Part shown: positions 57,405-64,000 of the stretch, in pieces
How positions within the stretch are numbered: the stretch's first letter is position 1
Layout: every line of letters starts with the position of its first letter
Origin: Metabacillus halosaccharovorans
GTDB taxonomy: Bacteria > Bacillota > Bacilli > Bacillales > Bacillaceae
NCBI RefSeq assembly: GCF_002019635.1
Contig: NZ_KV917371.1
Coordinates: 1,718,001 to 1,782,000 of the forward strand
Reading direction: 5' to 3'
DNA length: 64,000 nt
Position numbers and translations under genes: made by a program
Notes under the pieces: model-generated
What the model saw: only the letters and a program-made list of their open reading frames with translations
What the model was told of the DNA's origin: nothing
The model's database searches: none

Positions 57405-58424
57405 TTAACGGCTGTCTCTTGCTTTATTTTTAAATAGATGAATGTGTTCTAACGCCTTACCAGTTCCAATTGCAACACAATCGAGCGGATCTTCAGCAAT
57501 CAATACCGGCATATTGGTTTCTTCTCCGATGACTTTATCAAGATTTCTGAGCAATGCTCCACCACCAGTTAACACAATTCCTCTGTCCATAATATCTGCA
57601 GCAAGTTCGGGAGGAGTTTTTTCTAATGTATTTTTTACAGTGTCCACAATTGTATATACTGTATCTTTTAAAGCTTCCGCAATTTCTGCTGCTGTAATTT
57701 CGATGGTTTTAGGTAATCCGGTTAAAAGATCGCGTCCTCTGATGTCCATGTTTTCTACACCATCTGGTGAACCTGCTGATCCTATTTCAACCTTGATTGC
57801 TTCAGATGTACGATCACCAATCATTAAGTTATATGTTTTCCTAATATATGTAGTAATCGCCTCATCCATTTCATCTCCTGCGACACGAATAGATTGACTT
57901 GTTACGATACCGCCAAGTGATATGATGGCTACTTCTGTTGTACCTCCACCGATATCAACAACCATGCTGCCCGTTGGCTCCCAAACAGGTAAATTAGCCC
58001 CAATAGCGGCAGCAAACGGCTCCTCAATTGTATAGGCATCTCTGGCTCCGGCTTGTCTTGTCGCATCAATAACTGCTCTTTCCTCAACAGCGGTAATCCC
58101 AGATGGTACACATACCATGACATAAGGCTTTCTTGCGAATACACCTTTTGTCGTTGCTTGCTTGATATAGTACTTCATCATCGTAGCAGTTGTTTCATAA
58201 TCTGCAATAACTCCGTCTTTCATAGGTCGAAGGGCAACAACATTTCCAGGCGTACGACCGATCATATTTTTCGCATCATTACCTACAGCTACAATTTGTT
58301 TTGTGTCTGTTTGCAGGGCCACAACTGATGGCTCACGAACAACAATTCCTTTTCCTTTTACAAATACTAGAGTATTTGCAGTCCCTAAATCTATCCCAAG
58401 GTCTCTTGTCCCAATTCCGAACAT
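57405..58424 (-). CDS. mreB: Actin-like rod-shape protein MreB
   Basis: 339-residue bacterial actin that orients lateral wall synthesis. ATPase phosphate loops [16 protein letters not shown] and [15 protein letters not shown] and the adenosine motif [13 protein letters not shown] are intact. ATG after AAAGGAAG. First gene of mreBCD-minCD; a hairpin separates it from mreC. Confidence 0.98.
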   Translation of the reverse strand: MFGIGTRDLGIDLGTANTLVFVKGKGIVVREPSVVALQTDTKQIVAVGNDAKNMIGRTPGNVVALRPMKDGVIADYETTATMMKYYIKQATTKGVFARKPYVMVCVPSGITAVEERAVIDATRQAGARDAYTIEEPFAAAIGANLPVWEPTGSMVVDIGGGTTEVAIISLGGIVTSQSIRVAGDEMDEAITTYIRKTYNLMIGDRTSEAIKVEIGSAGSPDGVENMDIRGRDLLTGLPKTIEITAAEIAEALKDTVYTIVDTVKNTLEKTPPELAADIMDRGIVLTGGGALLRNLDKVIGEETNMPVLIAEDPLDCVAIGTGKALEHIHLFKNKARDSR

Positions 58425-58522
58425 AGGGTGTATCTTCCTTTCTGAAACGAATGTACTTTTTACTTATTATTTTCAGGAAAATTGACAGAATACAACTTTC
58501 TTCTTTGTTAGATTAACGTGCG

Positions 58523-58559
58523 TGTCAAAACAAATCTATATCGATTTCACGTTTTGACA
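58523..58559. repeat. Inverted repeat upstream of mreB
   Basis: TGTCAAAAC (58523-58531) and GTTTTGACA (58551-58559) are a perfect 9-bp inverted repeat with a 19-base spacer, about 100-135 bases before mreB. One arm contains a TTGACA-like -35 word on the minus strand. It could be an operator or part of the radC-mreB spacer hairpin; function unknown. Confidence 0.6.
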
Positions 58560-58656
58560 TGTTTCCTCACTCTTCCCCAAAACAAAGAGTCTTTTGGTTC
58601 TTTCCTAAAAAAACTCATAAATCTTATTATATCGTAATTACTCAAAAAAAAAAGTA

Positions 58657-59346
58657 TTAGATATAGCCTTTTTCTTTCAAACTTACATATTTTTGTTCAC
58701 CGATGATAAGATGGTCCAAAAGTTCTATCCCTAACATCTTTCCACACTCAGTTAGACGCTTCGTCACCTCGATATCCTCCCGGCTTGGTGAAGGATCTCC
58801 GGAAGGGTGATTATGTATACAAATTAAAGAAGCAGCAGACCGCTTTAAAGCTTCTTTGAACACCTCTCTCGGGTGAACGATCGATGCGTTAAGACTGCCG
58901 ATGAACACTGTTTGTTTATGAAGAACTTGGTTTTTGGTGTTTAAATATAAGCAGACAAAGTGTTCTTGACTTAAAAAACGCATCTCCTCCATGACATAAT
59001 TGGCTCCGTCTTGTGGAGAGCGAATGACAAACCGATCATCATATGTTAATCGGTTCATACGTCTGCCCAACTCTAAAGCAGATAATATTTGCACAGCTTT
59101 TGCTGTTCCGATGCCTGAGATCGTTGTAATTTCCTCAACTGATGCATCCTTTAACATTCTCAATCCTTCAAAATGCTTTAACAATTTCTGTGACAATTCC
59201 AAGACGGATTCCTTTTTCGTACCAGTTCGGAGAAGTATAGCTAATAACTCCTGGTTTGACAGCTTATCAGCTCCTTCATTTAAAAGACGCTCTCTTGGTC
59301 GTTCATCTTGTGGGAAATCCCGGATTTTAAAGGTTGACGGTTCCAT
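58657..59346 (-). CDS. radC: RadC/YsxA JAB-domain protein
   Basis: 229-residue protein with an N-terminal helix-hairpin-helix part (EEITTISGIGTAKAVQILSAL) and a C-terminal JAB1/MPN metalloprotease-like domain with HNHPSGDPSPSRED. Despite the name, a DNA repair role is not supported experimentally in most bacteria, and the true function is unclear. The ATG at 59344-59346 follows AAGGAGG; the longer frame to 59376 covers the ribosome site. Between maf and mreB as in B. subtilis. Confidence 0.95.
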   Translation of the reverse strand: MEPSTFKIRDFPQDERPRERLLNEGADKLSNQELLAILLRTGTKKESVLELSQKLLKHFEGLRMLKDASVEEITTISGIGTAKAVQILSALELGRRMNRLTYDDRFVIRSPQDGANYVMEEMRFLSQEHFVCLYLNTKNQVLHKQTVFIGSLNASIVHPREVFKEALKRSAASLICIHNHPSGDPSPSREDIEVTKRLTECGKMLGIELLDHLIIGEQKYVSLKEKGYI

Positions 59347-59451
59347 TTGTCCTCCTTCGTTCCCCTTTCTGCTCATAAACTTTTCTCTATGTGTACTATC
59401 ATGTTCTTACACTATTGTTTTATGCCATTGCTGACTTTAAAAAATTAGCTG

Positions 59452-60021
59452 CTACCACTTAAAACCTGTATGCAGAAGTTCTCTTTTTGTTCTAGCAATC
59501 GGTAAACCCATTACAGCATAATAATCACCTTTTATCTCTTTCACTAAAAGAGCACCAAATCCTTGTATACCATAGGCCCCTGCCTTATCCATCGGCTCTC
59601 CTGTATTAACATAATCTTCGATTTCTCTTTGAGTTAAAGAATAAAATGTGACACTTGTTTGTTCACAAAAGGAATTGTGTTTTCCTTTATGAACAATTGA
59701 AACACCTGTATACACCTCATGAGTTTGTCCTGAAAGCATTATCAGCATTTCCCGTGCTTCTTGTTCACTTTTTGGCTTTCCAAGCATTTTCCCTTGATAC
59801 ACAACGAGGGTATCAGAACCTATGACATAGGAATTTGGTTTTGTTTTTGCAACACTTTCTGCTTTTTGTTGTGCCAATGACTGAACCATGTCTGCCGGAT
59901 GAAGATTCTCGTCTACAACCTCCTCAACCTCACTACTTATCACTTCAAAAGGAAGTTGCAGAAGCTCTAGAAGTTCTTTTCTACGGGGAGAAGCTGAAGC
60001 TAAAATGAGGTTTGAATTCAT
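59452..60021 (-). CDS. maf: Maf-family nucleotide pyrophosphatase
   Basis: 189-residue house-cleaning pyrophosphatase; Maf proteins hydrolyse dTTP, UTP and modified pyrimidine nucleotides and are linked to septation arrest. Conserved LASASPRRKELLELL (N-terminus), SDTLVVYQGKMLGKP and the ITGEPMDKAGAYGIQG-like segment are present. ATG about ten bases after AAAGGATG. Followed by radC. Confidence 0.96.
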   Translation of the reverse strand: MNSNLILASASPRRKELLELLQLPFEVISSEVEEVVDENLHPADMVQSLAQQKAESVAKTKPNSYVIGSDTLVVYQGKMLGKPKSEQEAREMLIMLSGQTHEVYTGVSIVHKGKHNSFCEQTSVTFYSLTQREIEDYVNTGEPMDKAGAYGIQGFGALLVKEIKGDYYAVMGLPIARTKRELLHTGFKW

Positions 60022-60120
60022 GTGTAAAACATCCTTTCTTCGTTTCAGATTAGAAGATACTTCTATATCTTACCAAAAGAGGTTTTTTTGGACAATTTTT
60101 CATTTTTAAATTTTGTGTAT

Positions 60121-60175
60121 AAAAAAGACAACCCCAAATCTCCTCTATATCTAGATAAAGGAGATTTGGGGTTGT
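60121..60175 (-). terminator. Strong intrinsic terminator after spoIIB
   Basis: Minus-strand AACCCCAAATCTCC pairs with GGAGATTTGGGGTT (14 bp) over a 16-base loop, then a T-rich tail TCTTTTTTAT. Confidence 0.93.
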
Positions 60176-60176
60176 G

Positions 60177-61196
60177 TTAACTTCCCTGTAAGGTTTGAAC
60201 AACGTCAAGGATGGATTGTTGTGCTTCCCAGCCTTTATTTTCCTTAATATTTGCTGAAGCTTGAGATAACTTTTCAATTAAAGCTTTTTCATTTTCATTT
60301 CCTGTTTCAATTGCGTTCAATTTTTCTTCTATTTTTACCAGTTCATCAGAATTAACACTCTGATTATTCGTTACAGATGCTGAGAATGCAGCTAACGTTG
60401 TAATGGCGTTTACCCACTCTTCAGGTGTTTTTGTTGTTGAAATGGATAGAGATAGCTGCTTTCCTCCCCAAAAATCCGGAAATTGCTGTTGTTTATATTG
60501 CTCATTCATGGCACTAGTTTCTGTTTTTGCTTTCCCTAATCCTGCTAACACCGTAAAGGAACTATCTGTTTCAATAACGGTTGAGGCCAGCCCCTTTTCT
60601 TTAATTTCCGCTGCGACAGTTTCCGCTCCTTCTTTTGACGAGAAAATCCCACCTTGTACAGCATAAAGCTGCAATGATGCTGTTGAGGTGGCGGTGCTTG
60701 TCGGTTGATCGTCATCTTTTTGATCAGAAGGATTATCCGCCTCTGAATCGTCTGTCACAATGACGTCTGTTGGAGTTGTTGCAGCTGGCATATCTTCATT
60801 TGACAAGAAATTTAAAGCAATATATCCAAAACCGACCCCAAGTCCTACAGCTAACAATACAATGGTCGTCATCTGTTTCATTGGAAAACCAAGAGTACGT
60901 TTGGTTTTCTTTTTAGGAGAATATTGAAATGGCGTCACATTTTGATTTGAAAGTAATTTCTTCTTTTTAGATGGTATAACTACTTTTGGATCCTCTTCAA
61001 AAACAGGATCCTCCTCTGGTAAGAGCCATGGAAAATCATCTTCCTCTTTTTTTGCTGAAGCCATTTCTTTTTCGGCTTTAAGTTTTTCTTCCCATGAGAG
61101 TATTTGGTATTGATCATTCGTTTCCTTTTTTTCTGATAAGGAACGGTCCTTTCCATTTATTTTAATTTTCACAGTATCTGAGGTCTGCTTGTCCAT
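60177..61196 (-). CDS. spoIIB: SPOR-domain sporulation protein SpoIIB
   Basis: 339-residue bitopic protein: long charged cytoplasmic N-terminus (1-105), one membrane helix (about 108-130), an Asp/Thr-rich linker and a SPOR peptidoglycan-binding domain (about 175-245, LYAVQGGIFSSKEGAETVAAEIKEKG), then a helical tail. SpoIIB helps septal peptidoglycan dissolution and SpoIIM/SpoIID localisation at engulfment. Position between comC and maf is that of spoIIB in B. subtilis. ATG start. A possible sigma-H-like AGGAAA element lies about 125 bases upstream (weak). Confidence 0.9.
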   Translation of the reverse strand: MDKQTSDTVKIKINGKDRSLSEKKETNDQYQILSWEEKLKAEKEMASAKKEEDDFPWLLPEEDPVFEEDPKVVIPSKKKKLLSNQNVTPFQYSPKKKTKRTLGFPMKQMTTIVLLAVGLGVGFGYIALNFLSNEDMPAATTPTDVIVTDDSEADNPSDQKDDDQPTSTATSTASLQLYAVQGGIFSSKEGAETVAAEIKEKGLASTVIETDSSFTVLAGLGKAKTETSAMNEQYKQQQFPDFWGGKQLSLSISTTKTPEEWVNAITTLAAFSASVTNNQSVNSDELVKIEEKLNAIETGNENEKALIEKLSQASANIKENKGWEAQQSILDVVQTLQGS

Positions 61197-61254
61197 ATGC
61201 CTACCACCCTTCTTATTGCACGAGCATTCATATTGATCTTATGCTAACAAAAGC

Positions 61255-61289
61255 ACACAAAAAATGAACAAGACATTTGTCGTCTTGTC
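61255..61289 (-). terminator. Intrinsic terminator in the comC-spoIIB gap
   Basis: Minus-strand ACAAGAC, loop GACAAAT, GTCTTGT, then TCATTTTTTG. A 7-bp stem about 160 bases after comC. Confidence 0.7.
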
Positions 61290-61449
61290 CATAATATTTT
61301 CCGCCATTTTCTGACAGTTTCCTACTTATCTTCATCTACTAAGTTCGTAAACCTCCTATATTATTTGAACTTATCAAGTTTTTTTATTCGACAATCTATC
61401 TAATTTTAAAAGAATCAAACGAATAATGGTTCAGAACTATTAAACTCGT

Positions 61450-62223
61450 TTAAAAGATGTAAGGAAAGAAATTTGTTACATACAACTGGATCAGATTTTG
61501 ACCAAAGAAATAAGATATTAAAGTACCGAGCACGAGGAATGGACCAAAAGGAAAAGGTTTTCCCGTTTTAATAAGGCCCATCATCATTCCGATAATCCCA
61601 ATTACTGTGCCGATTAATGTAGCTAGAAAAAAACTTAATAAAACAAGTTTCCACCCTAAAGCAAGACCAAAAACAGCCAATAGCTTCATATCGCCACCAC
61701 CCATACCGCCGCGACTAACTAAAATAACGACAAGCGGCACAAAGGTTCCAATTACTAAACCTGCAAAAGGATCCCACCAAGGATCTGTTGGAATAATAAG
61801 CCGTTCTCCTAAAAATAAAAATAGAAAAAATACATTTACTTTATCAGGAATTATCATATATTTTAAATCAGAAACTATTACAATCATACATAACGAGATA
61901 AGTGTCCAGGAGATAACCAATTCTTTTGACCATCCCACCAATAGCGGTGAAATCGTAAAAAGAATTGCAGTGAGAAACTCGATTGTAGGATATAAAGGTG
62001 AAATAGATGTTTTGCAGTTTCGGCATTTACCGTCTTGATATAGGTAAGATAGTATTGGGATTAATTCAACTACTGATAGTTTATTATTGCATACTGAGCA
62101 GGCTGAGCCAGGGTATGTGATCGATTTTTTTAATGGGACGCGCAGTCCTACAACATTGTAAAAGGAGCCGAGGACTGCACCTAAGATAAAGATGTAGGTG
62201 TGTAGAATAAAGGGTGTTAGCAT
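61450..62223 (-). CDS. comC: Type IV prepilin peptidase ComC
   Basis: 257-residue membrane peptidase/methylase that processes ComG pseudopilins for DNA uptake. N-terminal CSVC ... CRNC zinc motif in the cytoplasmic loop, and GxGD-type aspartates in VIVSDLKYMIIPD and RGGMGGGDMKLLAVFG; about seven helices. ATG after AAAAGGAG. Presence suggests genetic competence machinery. In B. subtilis comC is ComK-activated; only an incomplete ComK-type box (AAAA-N5-TTTA near 62293-62305) is seen upstream. Confidence 0.95.
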   Translation of the reverse strand: MLTPFILHTYIFILGAVLGSFYNVVGLRVPLKKSITYPGSACSVCNNKLSVVELIPILSYLYQDGKCRNCKTSISPLYPTIEFLTAILFTISPLLVGWSKELVISWTLISLCMIVIVSDLKYMIIPDKVNVFFLFLFLGERLIIPTDPWWDPFAGLVIGTFVPLVVILVSRGGMGGGDMKLLAVFGLALGWKLVLLSFFLATLIGTVIGIIGMMMGLIKTGKPFPFGPFLVLGTLISYFFGQNLIQLYVTNFFPYIF

Positions 62224-62637
62224 TTCAAGGGCTCCTTTTCAATAGAAAGATACACAATAACTATACTCATTTTAATAAAAATTATTTCATGATAAATTAA
62301 CTTTTTTACACTTACCACTTCTTGAATAGCCTCATATACCAGCTCAAGTTTTGTTTTACTTTTACGACAATCTCAGCATTCTCCCAGTCTATCAAAATCA
62401 CCGGTTTTTAAAAAACATGAATGTAGGTCAATTATACCAATTCAATGAATAGAGTATAATGAATTTGTACAATCTTTACAAAAAGATAACAAATTAGTCG
62501 ATAATGTGTAGGGAATATTTCTTATAATAATGTAAAGAGCGCGTGAAAAAATGACAAGAATTCTTTAACCTTCCTATTAATCAACTTCCCGTAAATTCGA
62601 ATTACTTAAATATCCACATATTTTGATACTTAATTAA
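62224..62637. other. Intergenic region between folC and comC
   Basis: A 414-base AT-rich gap, the longest gene-free stretch apart from the 6S locus. A 29-codon minus-strand frame (62312-62401, GTG start, VILIDWENAEIVVKVKQNL...) looks protein-like but has no ribosome site and may be a gene remnant. One AAAA-N5-TTTA element lies at 62293-62305. No strong terminator for folC is seen. Confidence 0.5.
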
Positions 62638-63963
62638 TTAAGTACTCTTATTATTAGAATCTTTTTTAAGTAGGTAATTTCGAATAGTGGAAATAAAATA
62701 AAGTGATCCGGTAACAATTATTAGATCGTTTTTTTTATTTTCATTTGACACGAGCAATTTATTCAATAGTCCCTGCCAAGAGATAGAAAAAGATTTTTTA
62801 TCTAACTCACATGCAGAATATAAGTCTTCAGCCTTTGCTGCTCTCGGAAAATCAAATGTCGTAAAATGCATGGTGGTCGCAACAGTACTCAATCGATCAA
62901 TCATTTTCTTATAATTTTTATCACTTAGTGCACTGAATAATATATGAATTCGTGTATGGGAATAATGCCTTTTAATCGTATCAATTAAACTTTCGATTCC
63001 TTCATCATTGTGTGCACCGTCAACGATCACGACCGGATTTTGATAAATGAGCTCAAAGCGGCCTTTCCATATTGATTTCTTTATTCCTTTCATAACTTCA
63101 TCATAGGTTATTTTTACGGCACCTTGCTCTTTTAAATAATCAATAACAGAAATAGCAAGTGCTGCATTTTTAATTTGATGATTTCCTCTCATCTTAATTT
63201 TGACATCTTCATATGTGTTGGTTTCTGTTTTTACAGAGAACTTTTCACCATATTCCCAGGGTGAGAGGTTCTTTACACTTATGTCTTTACCAAGTGAGTA
63301 AAAAGGAGCCTTTTTCTCTTTTGCTGTTTGCGATAGCACCTCAAGTGCGTCTTCTTTTTCTGCTGTTGTGAAAATTGGTCTTCCCTTTTTAATGATACCT
63401 GCTTTCTCACGAGCAATATCAGTTATCGTGTCACCGAGTATATTCATGTGGTCATACCCTATGTTTGTAATAACAGATAAAATAGGATCTATGACGTTAG
63501 TAGAATCCAAACGGCCACCAAGTCCTGTTTCTAGTAATAGAAAGTCAGGTTTATTAACTTTCCCAAAATATAAAAACATCATCGTTGTAATGATTTCAAA
63601 TTCGGTTGGTGAACCCAGATCAGTATTTTCTATTTTCTCTGCATATGGCTTTACTTCATTTACTAAAGATAACATCTCATCATCTGTTATAGGTTGGCCA
63701 TTTACACTTATTCGCTCATTAAATGTTTCAATATAAGGTGAAGTAAAGGTTCCTACCTTGTAACCCGCTTCCATGAGCATATGCAGCATATAAGAAATTG
63801 TGGAGCCTTTACCGTTCGTTCCTGCTACATGAATGGTTGGGATATTTTTTTCGGGATGATCGAGCTCTTTTAAGAGCCATTCCATTCTTTTGAGGCCTGG
63901 TTTCACACCAAATTTTAAACGGTCATGAATCCAGTTTATTGCATCATCATACTGAGTAAACAC
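62638..63963 (-). CDS. folC: Folylpolyglutamate/dihydrofolate synthase FolC
   Basis: 441-residue ATP-dependent ligase that adds glutamate to dihydropteroate and folates. P-loop HVAGTNGKGST (45-55), Mur-ligase-type GYDHMNILGDTI, the lysine region and VIVDGAHNDEGIESL, the FolC signature with the C-terminal domain. GTG start (63961-63963) eight bases after AGGAGGG. In B. subtilis it lies between valS and comC; valS would be just beyond the right edge. Confidence 0.97.
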   Translation of the reverse strand: MFTQYDDAINWIHDRLKFGVKPGLKRMEWLLKELDHPEKNIPTIHVAGTNGKGSTISYMLHMLMEAGYKVGTFTSPYIETFNERISVNGQPITDDEMLSLVNEVKPYAEKIENTDLGSPTEFEIITTMMFLYFGKVNKPDFLLLETGLGGRLDSTNVIDPILSVITNIGYDHMNILGDTITDIAREKAGIIKKGRPIFTTAEKEDALEVLSQTAKEKKAPFYSLGKDISVKNLSPWEYGEKFSVKTETNTYEDVKIKMRGNHQIKNAALAISVIDYLKEQGAVKITYDEVMKGIKKSIWKGRFELIYQNPVVIVDGAHNDEGIESLIDTIKRHYSHTRIHILFSALSDKNYKKMIDRLSTVATTMHFTTFDFPRAAKAEDLYSACELDKKSFSISWQGLLNKLLVSNENKKNDLIIVTGSLYFISTIRNYLLKKDSNNKST

Positions 63964-64000
63964 CTATCATTCCCTCCTATGTAAAAACTCGGGGGAACTA

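Noticed and set aside
57442-57897. 151-codon open frame opposite mreB
   Set aside because: Antisense to the highly conserved mreB, Ser/Ile-rich shadow composition, no ribosome site.
61300-61400. Short minus-strand frame after AGGAGG in the comC-spoIIB gap (MKISRKLSENGG...)
   Set aside because: The AGGAGG is 16 bases from the ATG, too far, and the frame crosses the comC terminator hairpin.
62285-62310. ComK box pair upstream of comC
   Set aside because: Only one AAAA-N5-TTTA element with a 7/8 match; the second candidate fits poorly and the spacing does not match known ComK arrangements. Mentioned in the comC entry only as incomplete.

Overview
The window is a chromosomal stretch of a low-GC, endospore-forming Gram-positive bacterium of the family Bacillaceae. 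It carries spoVB, bofC, coxA, safA, spo0B, spoIVFA/FB and spoIIB, the minCD and mreBCD division/shape genes, two tRNA-responsive T-box leaders and a 6S RNA. The gene order follows that of Bacillus subtilis between alaS and folC almost gene for gene (recalled, not aligned), so this is a conserved core region and not an island. I see no phage genes, transposase, CRISPR array, rRNA or tRNA. Genus cannot be settled from the window; the presence of an RNase E/G gene argues against B. subtilis itself.

Layout. 1-6.9 kb: alaS (cut by the left edge) with its Ala T-box, the permease-like yrrI, three small genes of unknown role (yrzQ, a zinc ribbon, yrrD), a lone glutamine-rich protein on the plus strand, recD2 and the TPR protein yrrB. 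7-16.9 kb: sulfur and tRNA biology (mnmA, iscS, cymR), rarA, an RsfA-type forespore regulator, tcdA, the 6S RNA gene, then hisS-aspS behind a His T-box, and yrzK. 17-28 kb: a five-SH3b amidase, dtd, relA, apt, recJ, lapA, secDF and comN. 28-38 kb: spoVB, yrbG, an ArsB/NhaD-type transporter, yrzE, yajC-tgt-queA-yrzS-ruvB-ruvA and bofC. 38-47 kb: the spore-coat/cortex pair safA and coxA, the NAD operon nadB-nadC-nadA facing nifS-nadR across a shared operator, and pheB-pheA. 47-64 kb: obg, spo0B, rplU-prp-rpmA with an L21 leader, rng, spoIVFA-spoIVFB, minC-minD, mreB-mreC-mreD, radC, maf, spoIIB, comC and folC.

Many starts were moved from the longest reading frame to an internal ATG, GTG or TTG with a proper Shine-Dalgarno sequence. 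Changed starts include yrrD, recD2, yrrB, apt, recJ, yrbG, yrzE, queA, yrzS, coxA, safA, nadC, nifS, rplU, spoIVFA, minC, mreC and radC.

What stands out: a small family of three dispersed hairpin repeats (near 2.0, 12.95 and 18.87 kb); a separate 130-base palindromic repeat after yrzE; a recJ promoter inside an imperfect inverted repeat that would hide the recJ ribosome binding site only in read-through RNA; the orphan glutamine-rich protein with a sigma-E-like promoter; and the RNase E/G gene. I found no convincing wholly new multi-gene system.
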